Below are positions 9,487-19,177 of a stretch of DNA of 64,000 bases, piece after piece. The notes beneath the pieces are model-generated. The model had not been told where the DNA came from. It saw only the letters and a list, made by a program, of their open reading frames with translations, and did no database searches. The translations under genes were made by a program, and so were the position numbers. The DNA is from Alkalicoccus urumqiensis (GTDB lineage Bacteria; Bacillota; Bacilli; Bacillales; Salisediminibacteriaceae): contig NZ_PVNS01000001.1 in assembly GCF_002993335.1 (NCBI RefSeq), forward strand, positions 1 to 64,000. The letters run 5' to 3'. Numbering within the stretch: the first letter of the stretch is position 1; each line of letters begins with the position of its first letter.

Positions 9487-9524
9487 AAAGAGGATCCGGT
9501 CGCCTTGTCCGGATCCTCTTTTTG
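9487..9524 (+). terminator. terminator of 5'-nucleotidase copy 1
   Basis: Perfect 12-bp stem, AAGAGGATCCGG with CCGGATCCTCTT, followed by a T run, 10 nt after the stop. Confidence 0.92.
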
Positions 9525-9785
9525 TTTTGATTCGATGTCACTAACAAATATAAAGCTATTCCCCGTTTATCGATGTTTTTCCCTTCCATTTACCTCCCTT
9601 TTTATGAATTCTTCCCGTATGATTTCATATCCATGCAATAAATACCATTTATACCCATAAATAAAGGACCCTTTTGTATGCTTAGATTTTGTATAGTTTC
9701 TGCCCGAAAGTCTTTTTTTCTGAGGGGTTTTCCCTTTCGAAATTCATGACTTCTACACACACTTTTCTTTTCCTGGGAAAGTGCA
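9525..9785. other. AT-rich intergenic gap
   Basis: Sequence between the copy 1 terminator and the copy 2 promoter. It is AT-rich and holds no open frame with a ribosome site and no recognisable repeat. Confidence 0.5.
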
Positions 9786-9814
9786 TTGACTTCTTCCCCT
9801 GCCATCCATACTAT
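9786..9814 (+). promoter_or_regulatory. sigma-A-type promoter of the second 5'-nucleotidase gene
   Basis: TTGACT (9786-9791), a 17-nt spacer and TACTAT (9809-9814), about 47 nt before the start codon. An AATTGTCAGACAATT palindrome lies between the promoter and the gene. Confidence 0.6.
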
Positions 9815-9860
9815 TGGAATTGTCAGACAATTATTAAACGAGAAAAGGGGAGGGTGTATA

Positions 9861-12056
9861 ATGTCTTTACGTTTTTCGAAAGGCAGCATGGCTGTGCTTC
9901 TTGCCGCCGCTGCTGCCATGAGTGCTTCACCGCTGACTGCAGGAGCTGCCGACCATTCATTTAGTGACGTCCGCGATGGTACGTACTACGCCAAGCCTGT
10001 GCAGATGCTGCATGAGGACGGAATTATCGGGGGGTATCCCGACAATACATTCCGGCCGAATGAAAGTATTTCCCGTCAGCACGCAGCGGCACTTCTGGCC
10101 CGCGCGCTCGGTCTCGGGGGCGGTTCTACATCTGTTCTGGACCGCTATGCCGATGTCGACGGCACGAACCCATTTGCAGCCAACATTGCCGCACTGACAG
10201 AAGCGGGCATTATGGAAGGATACGATGGACGCTTTTTCCCGGATAATGAAATCACCCGGGAGCAGATGGCATCCATTATGGTCCGGGCGTATGAGCTTGC
10301 TGACAGAGACAACGACGGCACCGTGACGATTAACCTGTCAAACGTCCACACCTCCCACCAGCAGGATGTACAGGTCTTCGCTGACCTTTCACTTACGACA
10401 GAGCTCGGCGATTTCATGCCGAAATCGAGCCTCACCCGCGCCCAGTTTGCCACCTTCCTGCAGCGGACGCTCGGCCTCGGGGATGGAACGGAATTTCAGC
10501 TGAGCGTTCTGCATACGAATGATCTTCACGGCCGGACAGATACGTATCCGCAGATGATTACCGCAGTCAACGAACTCCGCAGCGACTATCCGGATGCGCT
10601 CCTCCTGGAAGCAGGGGACATTTTCTCCGGTACACTCTACTTTAATGAATTCCGCGGGCTGGATGCTGCCGCATTTATGAGCATGATGGAGTACGATGCG
10701 TTCGTTCCGGGCAACCATGAGTTTGACCTGGGCGACGACGATGGCTTCCATCCGGATCTCGCGGCGTTCTTTGAAGCAGGGGGCTTCCCGATTGTCGCTT
10801 CCAATCTCGACTTCTCTGCCGACCCGAACTTTGACGGCATGCAGCCGGGCGGCATCACCTCGGATCCCGAGGACGGCTCCATCTACGACGGCATTATTAA
10901 AGAAGTCGATGGCGAAGAAGTCGGTATTTTCGGTCTCGACACCGAAGATACGGTGAACATTTCCAGCGCCGGCGTGGTGGAATTTGATGATATTTTTGAC
11001 ACCGCTGAGCGGATGGTATCGGAGTTTGAAGACGCGGGTGTCGATAAAATCATCGCCCTCACCCACCTCGGCTACGACACGCGCTCCGACTTCGGAAATG
11101 ATGTGGAACTCGCGGAAAACGTAGACGGCATTGATATTATCGTCGGCGGCCACAGCCATACGGAAATTGAACCGCCGGATGTCATCACCCGGGATGCGGA
11201 CGGAAACCTTAAGGAGCCGACCGTCATTGCCCAGGCCGGAGAATACGGTAACAACTTAGGTGAAATCCAGGTACTGTTCGATGATGATGGCGTCGTAAAC
11301 AAGTACGCCGCACGCGGCGAACTTCATCCGATTGAGGAGTTTGACGCCGATCCGGCAGCTGCGGAGATGCTCGTTCCTTACACGGAAGCGATTGAAGAGC
11401 TGCAGAATCAGGAAACCGGCATTACCGCAGGAGAAGCCTTCCCGAACCCGCGCCTCGGCGATGACGGAAATGACGGAACGAGCGTCCGAAACAGCGAGAC
11501 CGCACTCGGTAACCTGATCTCTGATGCTTATCTCTATGAAGCACGTCAGTTGAATCCGGAAGTCGATATCGCTCTTCAGAACGCAGGCGGTATCCGTACG
11601 TCACTTGACGCAGGACCGGTCACTACAGGGGAGCTGATCAGTATCCTGCCGTTTGGAAACCGGCTTTCCATTATGGAGCTCACCGGAGCAGAAATTCTCG
11701 CTGCGCTGGAACACTCCGTCCGAAACGTCCCGGATGAAAGCGGCGGCTTCCTTCAGGTTGCAGGTATGTGCTTCACGTTCGACAGCAGCCGCCCTGCCGG
11801 AGAGCGTGTACTGGAAGCAGAAATCGACCGCAACGGGGACCATTCGATGATAATGCCGAATGAAACGTACCTCGTTGCAACAAACAACTTTACTGCCGCG
11901 GGCGGAGACGGCTTCGACATGTTTGCCCAGGCAAATGAAGACGGCCGCGTCAGCCTGATCGGAAAAACCGACTGGGAGATCCTACGCGACTACGCGCTTC
12001 TTTACGAAACCATCACCCCTCAGGTACAGGAACGGATTACGAACATTGCAGAATAA
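9861..12056 (+). CDS. SLH-anchored 5'-nucleotidase / cyclic phosphodiesterase (UshA family), copy 2
   Basis: A 731-residue paralog of the preceding gene with identical architecture: signal peptide, three SLH repeats, metallophosphatase domain (LHTNDLHGRTD, PGNHEFDLGDDD, GGHSHTEI) and nucleotidase C-terminal domain (NAGGIRTSL, LPFGNRL, AAGGDGFD). I start it at the ATG at 9861, preceded by AAAAGGGGAGGG and giving a clean signal peptide; the open frame extends 25 codons further upstream without a site. The SLH part differs more between copies than the catalytic part, and copy 2 keeps a uniform GC content. Each copy has its own promoter and terminator, so they are duplicated transcription units rather than an operon. 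Confidence 0.93.
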   Translation: MSLRFSKGSMAVLLAAAAAMSASPLTAGAADHSFSDVRDGTYYAKPVQMLHEDGIIGGYPDNTFRPNESISRQHAAALLARALGLGGGSTSVLDRYADVDGTNPFAANIAALTEAGIMEGYDGRFFPDNEITREQMASIMVRAYELADRDNDGTVTINLSNVHTSHQQDVQVFADLSLTTELGDFMPKSSLTRAQFATFLQRTLGLGDGTEFQLSVLHTNDLHGRTDTYPQMITAVNELRSDYPDALLLEAGDIFSGTLYFNEFRGLDAAAFMSMMEYDAFVPGNHEFDLGDDDGFHPDLAAFFEAGGFPIVASNLDFSADPNFDGMQPGGITSDPEDGSIYDGIIKEVDGEEVGIFGLDTEDTVNISSAGVVEFDDIFDTAERMVSEFEDAGVDKIIALTHLGYDTRSDFGNDVELAENVDGIDIIVGGHSHTEIEPPDVITRDADGNLKEPTVIAQAGEYGNNLGEIQVLFDDDGVVNKYAARGELHPIEEFDADPAAAEMLVPYTEAIEELQNQETGITAGEAFPNPRLGDDGNDGTSVRNSETALGNLISDAYLYEARQLNPEVDIALQNAGGIRTSLDAGPVTTGELISILPFGNRLSIMELTGAEILAALEHSVRNVPDESGGFLQVAGMCFTFDSSRPAGERVLEAEIDRNGDHSMIMPNETYLVATNNFTAAGGDGFDMFAQANEDGRVSLIGKTDWEILRDYALLYETITPQVQERITNIAE

Positions 12057-12060
12057 CAGC

Positions 12061-12101
12061 AAAAAGAGCGGGCGCCTTATCCGGGCACCCGCTCTTTTTT
12101 G
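12061..12101 (+). terminator. terminator of 5'-nucleotidase copy 2
   Basis: Stem AAAGAGCGGGYGCC paired with GGGCACCCGCTCTTT and a T run, 5 nt after the stop. Confidence 0.92.
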
Positions 12102-12147
12102 TTGCGGGCAGACAGCTGCAGCAGTCTTTTAGGCACCTTTTTAAAAA

Positions 12148-12333
12148 ACGCCCGCTTCTGACAGAGGCATGTACCACAACCTGCCGCTGAACGTTCGTAA
12201 CTCATCGGTCGACGTTCGTAAACGGCCGGCGGACGTCCACTTCTTTTAAAAGGTACCACAGCTCTATCCAAAACGTTCATAACTCAACAAAAAGGTCCGC
12301 TTCTCCCGAAAAACGTCCACAACGAACAGGAGA
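12148..12333 (-). repeat. 21-nt-period degenerate array 2
   Basis: Nine units of 21,22,21,21,21,19,21,19,21 nt on the plus strand, most starting ACGTYC. They include ACGTTCGTAACTC and ACGTCCACTTCTTT. It matches array 4 (41167-41352) unit by unit, with the same length irregularities. It lies between converging transcription units, 182 nt beyond the stop of the sugar permease gene. Frame-breaking unit lengths argue against coding. Confidence 0.82.
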
Positions 12334-12390
12334 TGAAAACAGCCTGTAGAAAGAACAAAACGTTCGAAGTTGACGTTCCTCTACTGCCAA

Positions 12391-12439
12391 TAGAAAAGCT
12401 GCGTCCGGTATGTTTTCACATCCCGCCGCAGCTTTTCTT
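12391..12439 (-). terminator. terminator of the sugar ABC operon
   Basis: Long hairpin: GAAAAGCTGCG pairs with CGCAGCTTTTC across a partly paired loop, 76 nt after the permease stop. A T-rich tail follows on the minus strand. Confidence 0.7.
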
Positions 12440-12514
12440 CTGCTGAAATGAATTTTCTCCGCCTGCTGGAAACGACGACTGACTCCAGCGATCTGCTGCT
12501 TTCCACAGACGTCG

Positions 12515-13339
12515 TCAGCCTTTGACGGAGCCTGCCAGCAGTCCGCGGACGAAATATTTTCCTACGAAGATGTAGACGAGCAGTGTCGGCAGTGCGGCAA
12601 GCAGCGCCCCGGCCATCTGCACGTTCCACTGGACAATCTGGCTGCCGGACAGGTTCTGGAGAGCCACCATGACCGGCTGGGAGCCGGTACTCGTAATACT
12701 GACCGCAAACAGAAACTCGTTCCAGATGTTCGTGAACTGCCAGATACAGACAACGACAAAGCCGGAAATCGACAGCGGGAACACGACTTTGGCATAAATG
12801 CTCAAAAAGCCGGCGCCGTCCATCCGCGCTGCTTCCATCAGATCGTCGGGAATACTGGCGTAAAAATTACGGAAAATGAGCGTCGTGATCGGCAGCCCGT
12901 ACACCACGTGCACGAGAACAAGACCGGCTATCGTGTTGTAAAGTCCGATCGACTGCAGAAACTGAATAAGCGGAATAAGAATCGCCTGGTATGGAATGAA
13001 CATTCCAAACAGAATCGCTGTGAAAATCCAGTCTGAGCCGCGGAACTTCCATTTTGACAGCACGTATCCATTCAATGATCCAAGAAGCGCTGACAAAAGC
13101 GTAGCCGGAACGACGAGGTAAATCGTATTCATGAAGTTCGGCGCAAGACGTGAAAAGGCGACAGCATAGGCATCAAACGACACACTCTGCGGCAGTTCCC
13201 ACATCCGGCTGAGCGAGACATCCTCGAGCGGCTTCAGACTCGTAATCACCATGACGTAAATCGGCATCAGAAAGAAGAGACTCATTCCGATGAGGACCGC
13301 GTAGGCCAGCAGCTTTAAAAAGCGGTTTTGTATAACCAT
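12515..13339 (-). CDS. sugar ABC transporter permease (MalG type)
   Basis: Inner-membrane permease of 274 residues with six predicted helices. The binding-protein-dependent transport loop is [22 protein letters not shown], i.e. the EAA motif (here EAARMDGAG...P) that contacts the ATPase. It ends in the AGSVKG C-terminus common in this family. Its start codon overlaps the stop of the upstream MalF-type permease by one base, so the two are translationally coupled. Last gene of an operon with a solute-binding protein and, further upstream, a YesM/YesN pair. No ATPase gene is present, so it probably uses a shared MsmX-like ATPase. The sugar is unknown. Confidence 0.9.
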   Translation of the reverse strand: MVIQNRFLKLLAYAVLIGMSLFFLMPIYVMVITSLKPLEDVSLSRMWELPQSVSFDAYAVAFSRLAPNFMNTIYLVVPATLLSALLGSLNGYVLSKWKFRGSDWIFTAILFGMFIPYQAILIPLIQFLQSIGLYNTIAGLVLVHVVYGLPITTLIFRNFYASIPDDLMEAARMDGAGFLSIYAKVVFPLSISGFVVVCIWQFTNIWNEFLFAVSITSTGSQPVMVALQNLSGSQIVQWNVQMAGALLAALPTLLVYIFVGKYFVRGLLAGSVKG

Positions 13340-14268
13340 CAGGACTCTCCTTTCCGGGCGTTAATCAAATACGGCACGATGATCACTGCTACGAGAACGA
13401 GCATAATGATCGCAATCGCCGCACCCTGGGCGAAAAAGTTTCCACGGAACGTCGTTTCAAACATGTAGACACCCGGAACGTCGGTGACAAAGTTCGGCCC
13501 CGAACCGGTCATCGCATAGATCAGGTCGAAAATTTTGAGCGACATATGTCCCATAATAATGACGACGCTGACGGTAATCGGCATGAGCATTGGAAAAATG
13601 ACTTTCCGGTAAATATGAAATTCAGATGCGCCGTCCACACGGGCTGCTTCTTTCACTTCATCCGGAATGCCGCGCAGTCCGGCAAGATACATCGCAAGCG
13701 AAAACCCCGTCATCTGCCAGACCGCGGCGATAACGACGGCGAGCATCGCTACCGGAATACCGAATTCAATCCCTCCGAGCGGAAACGGAAAGCCGAAAGC
13801 AATCGTCGTACTCGTATACCACTGCGGCACCGACTCAAAGCCGAGCATCGTAAACAGCAGGTTGACGCCGGTGCTCGGGTTCAGCAGCCACTGCCACACG
13901 ACACCTGTCACAACAAAGGACAGCGCCATCGGGAAGAGGAAAATGTTTCGGAAAAAGAATTCCCCTTTTAAATTGGAATCGATAAACGATGCGAGGAAAA
14001 ATCCCATCGCAAGCACCCCGAGCAGGAAAAAGAGCGTGAAGAATATCGTATTCCGCATACCGGATAAAAAGCGGTAGTCGTTAAATAAAAAGATGTAGTT
14101 ACGGAGCCCGGCAAAGCTGAAATCCGGTGTCAGCGTGTTCCAGTTTGTAAGCGACACATACCCGGTCCAGCTGATAAACCCATAGACGAATACTGCGATC
14201 GCAATGATCGATGGCAGCAGAAACAAAAACGCGAGCCATTTATCTTTCGATATGCCTTTGGACTGCAA
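13339..14268 (-). CDS. sugar ABC transporter permease (MalF type)
   Basis: Permease of 309 residues with about six membrane helices and the EAA motif [20 protein letters not shown]. It forms a heterodimer with the MalG-type partner immediately downstream. An intercistronic hairpin (14305-14333) separates it from the solute-binding protein gene. That arrangement commonly lets binding protein be made in excess over permease. Confidence 0.9.
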   Translation of the reverse strand: MQSKGISKDKWLAFLFLLPSIIAIAVFVYGFISWTGYVSLTNWNTLTPDFSFAGLRNYIFLFNDYRFLSGMRNTIFFTLFFLLGVLAMGFFLASFIDSNLKGEFFFRNIFLFPMALSFVVTGVVWQWLLNPSTGVNLLFTMLGFESVPQWYTSTTIAFGFPFPLGGIEFGIPVAMLAVVIAAVWQMTGFSLAMYLAGLRGIPDEVKEAARVDGASEFHIYRKVIFPMLMPITVSVVIIMGHMSLKIFDLIYAMTGSGPNFVTDVPGVYMFETTFRGNFFAQGAAIAIIMLVLVAVIIVPYLINARKGES

Positions 14269-14301
14269 GTCATCTTCCCCCTTTCAATTTCTGCTGAAAA
14301 G

Positions 14302-14334
14302 AAAGCCTGCCCCGCCATCGTACCGGGACAGGCA
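14302..14334 (-). terminator. intercistronic hairpin (partial terminator)
   Basis: Stem GCCTGCCCCG/CGGGACAGGC between the solute-binding protein and permease genes, followed on the minus strand by a T-rich tract. It probably attenuates or stabilises the upstream message rather than ending the operon. Confidence 0.65.
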
Positions 14335-14346
14335 CCTGATTTCTCT

Positions 14347-15762
14347 CTATTGGATATTTTCTTCCTGAGCGGTCTGAAGCGAATCAATCAGCTGCTCGTG
14401 GTTTCTTGATGAAACGAAGATGTTAACTGCCTGATCCGCCTGGGAGACGAATCCGGCCGGTGCTGCCGAGTTGTGAGCGAGACTCGGTGCAAGTGATGCA
14501 TTCTGGAAATCATCAATCGTTTCCTGGCCGTACTCGTTGTACTGCTCCGGATCCGCGTCCACACGTGCTGGAATGGAACCCTTCAGCGGGTTGAACGTAT
14601 CCTGTGCTTCCACCGAACCGAGGAAAGTGAGGAAGTCACGGACTGTATCCGGATCATCGACGTCCTGTGGCAGGCCGAATGTGTCAGAGACAATGATGAA
14701 TTCTCCTTCTGTATCCGGTGTTTCCGCCCAGCCGAAGTCAACGTTAGGCTCGAGCTCCAGGTCTGTGGCAAAATAGCCGGCAGCCCAGTCTCCCATCACG
14801 TTCATGGCTGCATCCCCCTGCGCCACCATCTGCGCGGCGTCCTGCCAGTTGCGGGCAGCATGATCATCGTTAATGTATTCAAGCATCCGGTCGAAATGCT
14901 CCACCGCTTCAGCTACCTCCGGCGAATCGAATCCGAGCTCGCCGCTCCAGAGCTGATTGTAGCTGTCCGGACCTAATACGCCGAGAAGGATCGTTTCAAA
15001 CAAATGAAGGGCCGTCCAGCTTTCGGTGTCACCGAGCGCGAGCGGCACGATGCCTTCTGCTTCCAGCTGATCCGCTACATCGTAAAACTCATCAAATGTC
15101 GTCGGTGCTTCCAGTCCGTATTCGTCAAAAATAGACTGGTTGAAAAACATCGTATTGGAACGGTGAATGTTGACCGGCACGGAGTAAATTTCACCGTCCG
15201 ACGTGATCATATCGATCAGATCTTCCGGGAACTTATCCATCCATTCCTCTTCTTCCCAAATATCCGTGATCGGCTCCATTCTGCCCGCTTCCACCCAGCC
15301 GGTGTTCAGTGCTGCACCAGCGTGGATCTGAAACGTTCCCGGCGGATCATTTCCCTGCATCCGTGACGCGAGAACGGCCTGCGCATTCGTTCCGGCACCG
15401 CCGGCAACTGCTGCGTTAACAACCGATACATCCGGGTTATCGCTTTCAAACTGATCAATAAGTGCAAGCAGTCCGGCTTCTTCCCCGGCTCCGGTCCACC
15501 AGCTGAAAATTTCCAGCTCGCCTTCTCCGCCCCCGGAAGCTTCACCGTCTGCATTTTCACCATTTTCTGCTGCTTCATTCTCGTCCGCAGGCTCTTCCGC
15601 GTTTCCGCCTGTGTCGTCTGCAGGTTCGTTCTCTGTCTCTGTTCCTGCATTTTCCGGCTCTGCATCCGGATCAATTGATTCCATTTCATTTCCACAGGCT
15701 GCCAACGTCACTGCGCCAATCATTGCTGCGGAAACCAATCCGTACCGTTTCCATTTCTTCAT
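14347..15762 (-). CDS. sugar ABC transporter solute-binding lipoprotein
   Basis: Extracellular family-1-type binding protein of 471 residues. The N-terminus has a lipoprotein signal ending LAACGN, so Cys becomes the lipid-modified residue. It is followed by an unusually acidic, Asn/Glu-rich linker (about 25-75) and the binding fold (LEIFSWWTGAGEEAG onward). A TTG codon two codons further upstream (15768) is closer to the AAAGGGGG site and is an alternative start. A perfect cre lies about 30 nt before the gene. The upstream neighbours are the YesM/YesN-type regulators that probably control it. Confidence 0.9.
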   Translation of the reverse strand: MKKWKRYGLVSAAMIGAVTLAACGNEMESIDPDAEPENAGTETENEPADDTGGNAEEPADENEAAENGENADGEASGGGEGELEIFSWWTGAGEEAGLLALIDQFESDNPDVSVVNAAVAGGAGTNAQAVLASRMQGNDPPGTFQIHAGAALNTGWVEAGRMEPITDIWEEEEWMDKFPEDLIDMITSDGEIYSVPVNIHRSNTMFFNQSIFDEYGLEAPTTFDEFYDVADQLEAEGIVPLALGDTESWTALHLFETILLGVLGPDSYNQLWSGELGFDSPEVAEAVEHFDRMLEYINDDHAARNWQDAAQMVAQGDAAMNVMGDWAAGYFATDLELEPNVDFGWAETPDTEGEFIIVSDTFGLPQDVDDPDTVRDFLTFLGSVEAQDTFNPLKGSIPARVDADPEQYNEYGQETIDDFQNASLAPSLAHNSAAPAGFVSQADQAVNIFVSSRNHEQLIDSLQTAQEENIQ

Positions 15763-15790
15763 AACCAAAAAGCCCCCTTTAAGAAGATAT

Positions 15791-15804
15791 TGAAACCGTT
15801 TACA
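15791..15804. promoter_or_regulatory. cre (CcpA operator)
   Basis: TGAAACCGTTTACA matches the TGWNANCGNTNWCA consensus at every defined position. It sits in the 190-nt gap between the response regulator and the solute-binding protein gene, about 30 nt upstream of the latter. This fits catabolite repression of the importer; whether it blocks initiation or acts as a roadblock is not decidable here. Confidence 0.75.
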
Positions 15805-15950
15805 TTTTTATCTTAACGGATCCGTCTGCTTCTGTCGGCTGGAAATCCTTTCGACTATCAGCACAAAACAAACTTTCGGACCGCCGGGAAGACGGTCCGC
15901 TTTCTGTAGTAGCACAATATGATGAAAACAAGCACAATCGTATAACAGAC

Positions 15951-17486
15951 TTACGTTTCCGGTTCACCATTCTGCCTCTGCCGGTACTGACTCGGGGACA
16001 GACCCGTCGTTTTCCGGAACACGCGGCTGAAGTAATTCGGATCTTTATAGCCGACATCGCTTCCAATTTCCTTCAGTGAACGATTCGTCGTCCGCAAATA
16101 TTCTTTCGCACTGTCCACGCGCAGCTGGGTGATGTAGTCGACGAACGTCCGCCCGCTCGCTTCCTTGAACTGGCGGCTGAAGTAGGCAGGGCTCATGTGC
16201 ACCGAGGCAGCCGCCTCTTCAAGCGTCATTTCTTCGTCAAAATGCGTTTCGAGGTAGTGCAGAAACCGTTTCATCGTTCCTTCTTTCTGCTGTTCATACT
16301 GCTCTTTGAGCTGTGTGAGAAGAAACGTAAGCTGCTTCTCGGCCTGGGCAGCGACCGCTTCTTTCTCTGCGGCTTGAAAAAACATGCCGAGCGGCTGAAG
16401 CGGTACCGGCTGCAGGCGCCGGCCGGTCATGACCGACAGTTCAACAGCCTGTGCCCGGGCCTGTTCCGGTGTTACATGGTCTTTTTGCAGTGCTGTTTTC
16501 CACTGCGCCATGGAAGCTTCCGCGCCGGCAAAATCCGCGTGGCGGACAGCCTGCAGAAAGGCTTCCCCCGCCTGTTCCAATGCATCATCTGCTCTGCCGG
16601 AAGCCGGCTTGTAAAAGTGAAGGACACCCCGATCCGCCTGAGCCGAAGCGGCAGCGGCTTCCTGAAACGCAGCCGGGAGACGGTCCATGCCGCCTGCGGG
16701 AGCGGACGCACCGAAAGAAACAGCGCGCGCCCACTCTGTTTCGCGGAGAAGCTGCTTCCATACCGCGCTGACTCTGATGCGGAGCGGCGTCGAGCTTCTT
16801 TCCTCCTCATAGCAGAGAAGCGGCAGCTGCTGTCCGGATGCTGCGCCGGCAAGGCAGGGAAGTTTCTGCTTCACGAGCTGCTTGACCTGCTGGTAAAGAA
16901 CAGCGTCCATCGGCAGCTCCGGGGGAAATGTCATGACGACCGGCAGGGCATCCGTAAACTGAATGCCGAGCATTTCCTGCAGCTGGGTCTTGGAGAAATC
17001 GTGGGTATGCGGGTGGACGAGCGCATCGACAAGTTCTTTTTCGACGAGCACCTGCATCTGCCCGGCCTGATCTTTCAGCTGCATCTGCTCCATCCGCTCC
17101 CGCTGCTTTTTCTGCCGCCTTTCCGCCACCGTATCGATCGTCTCTATTAACTCCGTTATATCATATGGCTTTAACAGGTAATCCTGCACCCCAAGCGTCA
17201 TCGCCTGCTTCACATACGTAAACGTGTCATAGGCGGAAATGACAACAAATGAGCTGCCGGGCTCCTGTTCCATAATTGCTTTCATCGTATCAAGTCCGTT
17301 CATGCCGGGAAGCTGCATATCCATCGTAATAATATCCGGGTGATACAGATCCGCAAGCTCCACCGCCTGTCTCCCGCTTGAGGCTTCGCCGATGACCTCC
17401 ATCGTCTTCCACTCTGTCTGGAACAGCTGCTTCAATGCCTCCCGTTCCAGCGGTTCGTCCTCGACAATTAACACTTTATGCTTCAC
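15951..17486 (-). CDS. YesN-type response regulator, AraC family
   Basis: Cytoplasmic regulator of 511 residues. The receiver domain is at 1-120, with acidic residues EDEP, the phospho-acceptor Asp in IITMDMQLPGMNG, and Lys of LLKPYD. A long central region with coiled-coil character follows. The C-terminal AraC-type double helix-turn-helix (about 410-505) contains VHMSPAYFSRQFKEASG and VGYKDPNYFSRVFRKTTG. Its start overlaps the kinase gene's end by 11 nt, so the pair is translationally coupled. By family precedent it activates the adjacent sugar ABC genes when the kinase senses the substrate. Confidence 0.93.
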   Translation of the reverse strand: MKHKVLIVEDEPLEREALKQLFQTEWKTMEVIGEASSGRQAVELADLYHPDIITMDMQLPGMNGLDTMKAIMEQEPGSSFVVISAYDTFTYVKQAMTLGVQDYLLKPYDITELIETIDTVAERRQKKQRERMEQMQLKDQAGQMQVLVEKELVDALVHPHTHDFSKTQLQEMLGIQFTDALPVVMTFPPELPMDAVLYQQVKQLVKQKLPCLAGAASGQQLPLLCYEEERSSTPLRIRVSAVWKQLLRETEWARAVSFGASAPAGGMDRLPAAFQEAAAASAQADRGVLHFYKPASGRADDALEQAGEAFLQAVRHADFAGAEASMAQWKTALQKDHVTPEQARAQAVELSVMTGRRLQPVPLQPLGMFFQAAEKEAVAAQAEKQLTFLLTQLKEQYEQQKEGTMKRFLHYLETHFDEEMTLEEAAASVHMSPAYFSRQFKEASGRTFVDYITQLRVDSAKEYLRTTNRSLKEIGSDVGYKDPNYFSRVFRKTTGLSPSQYRQRQNGEPET

Positions 17487-18969
17487 GGATAAACCCTCCT
17501 TCCCTGCTTTCCGCCGGAAAACGAATATGCACCGACGTTCCTCTGCCGACGCTGGAATCGATCTCTACCAGACCGCTCCTTCCATAAAACAGCTGCAGCC
17601 GCTTCTGCACGTTGACGAGACCAATGCCGGTTAAATGACCTCTGCTGCGTCCCGCAGGTTTGACGTTGTCCGGATGCGTCAGCTCGTCCACCCGTTCTTT
17701 CGGTATACCCCGGCCGTTATCCCGCACTTCCGCTGAGACACTTCCATCTGCTTCATCGCGGATTTTCACGGTAATGACACCGCCCTCCTCCACCGATTCC
17801 AGCCCGTGAATAAAGGCGTTCTCCACGAGTGGCTGCAGAGTGAGAAGCGGTACCGGAATATTCATGTTTTCCGAATCCACGTCCAGATCCACTCGGATTC
17901 TGTCCTGAAAACGGGTTTCCTGAATCTGCACATACCTCGTTAAATGCATCATTTCCTCTTCCAGACTGACCGGCTCTTCCAGCGGCCGGAGCTGATAGCG
18001 GAGCATTTTGGAAATCGACACGACGAGACTGCTCGTTTTCGGCGCACCCTCCATATACGCCATGCGGGAAACCGAGTTTAACGTATTAAACAAAAAGTGC
18101 GGGTTCATCTGGTTCTGCAGCGACCGGAGCTCCATTTCACGGAGAAGCCGGGTTGTTTCCAGCTGCTGCAGCTCCTGATTTTTCAATTCCCGCTCCAGCC
18201 GCGAGCGCTCGCGCATCTCTTCGATCAGCTGGTGCACATCCCGTTTCATCTGGTTGAAAGTGCGGCTCAGTACACCGACCTCATCGTTCGTTACCGGAAC
18301 ATCTTCGACGGTGAAATCGCCCTGGGACAGCGCTTCGGACTGCGTGATCAGTCTCCGGACCGGCTTTAAAATCCGCTTGGACATAAAGAAGGTGACAAAC
18401 AGGCTGAGACCGAATACTGCGATGGCGCTGTTCACCGCAAGTGTCTGCTGAAACTGCTGTCTCTCCAGCACGCCGGCATGCAGTTCATGATAATCCTCGA
18501 GCTCCCGGTTGACGAGCTCCAGGGTCGTCGCTCCGATCCACTCCGACGAGCGGCGCACCTCCTCCCGGTGCAGGAAGTGGGCGCTCTCCATCTGTTCCTC
18601 TTTCGTCGAAACCGCCTGCTCCATTTCATGTACGAGGTAGGAAAGCATATAGTAATAATTTTTATGAATGATAGAGTCATCATGTACTGAAATCGTTTGC
18701 AAAAATTGATGCTGATTGGCCAGCAGTTCATTTTTTTGAAGGAGGAACTGCTGAAATGTTTCCGGCTCGGTAACAAGCATATAATCGTCAAACGTATCCC
18801 GGAGTTCCGACGAGGACTGCGAAATTTCATTCAGGACGAGAAACCGCTGCAGAATATCGTCATACTGTTCCGTTGTCTGCCTGCTGTTATCCTGTATAAA
18901 CCAGGTTACCGCTCCCATAACGGCAATCATGCCGACGAAAAACAACATAAACTTGTGGTGGATTTTCAC
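17476..18969 (-). CDS. YesM-type sensor histidine kinase
   Basis: Membrane kinase of 497 residues. Helices at about 8-26 and 180-200 flank an extracytoplasmic helical sensor; a HAMP domain follows (about 200-250). The His_kinase/LytS-type phosphoacceptor region has LQNQMNPHFLFNTLNS (His in NPHF). The ATPase domain has DNGRGIP and GIGLVNVQKRL. I start it at the GTG at 18969, preceded by GAAGGGGG 7 nt upstream; an ATG 20 codons further upstream lacks a site. Partner of the YesN-type regulator that it overlaps. Confidence 0.92.
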   Translation of the reverse strand: MKIHHKFMLFFVGMIAVMGAVTWFIQDNSRQTTEQYDDILQRFLVLNEISQSSSELRDTFDDYMLVTEPETFQQFLLQKNELLANQHQFLQTISVHDDSIIHKNYYYMLSYLVHEMEQAVSTKEEQMESAHFLHREEVRRSSEWIGATTLELVNRELEDYHELHAGVLERQQFQQTLAVNSAIAVFGLSLFVTFFMSKRILKPVRRLITQSEALSQGDFTVEDVPVTNDEVGVLSRTFNQMKRDVHQLIEEMRERSRLERELKNQELQQLETTRLLREMELRSLQNQMNPHFLFNTLNSVSRMAYMEGAPKTSSLVVSISKMLRYQLRPLEEPVSLEEEMMHLTRYVQIQETRFQDRIRVDLDVDSENMNIPVPLLTLQPLVENAFIHGLESVEEGGVITVKIRDEADGSVSAEVRDNGRGIPKERVDELTHPDNVKPAGRSRGHLTGIGLVNVQKRLQLFYGRSGLVEIDSSVGRGTSVHIRFPAESREGGFIREA

Positions 18970-19114
18970 GCCGATTCCCCCTTCTTCTTTCCTATGTCTA
19001 AGAATACCAGACGCCTGTGCTGCCGCCAATGGGCGGTTTGGGACGATACGCGGGCTGCAGGTATAGCTATGCTTTTTCTCAGGGAAGTCATGAGAGAATG
19101 CCGCTTTCAGACAG

Positions 19115-19154
19115 AGAAAAAGCAGCCGGAGGGGAACCTCTGACTGCTTTTCAT
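19115..19154 (-). terminator. terminator of CAP protein gene 1
   Basis: Stem GAAAAAGCAG with CTGCTTTTC, interrupted by a bulge, 25 nt after the stop; a T run follows on the minus strand. Confidence 0.75.
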
Positions 19155-19177
19155 TCAGTGGGATATACGTGAAGATG

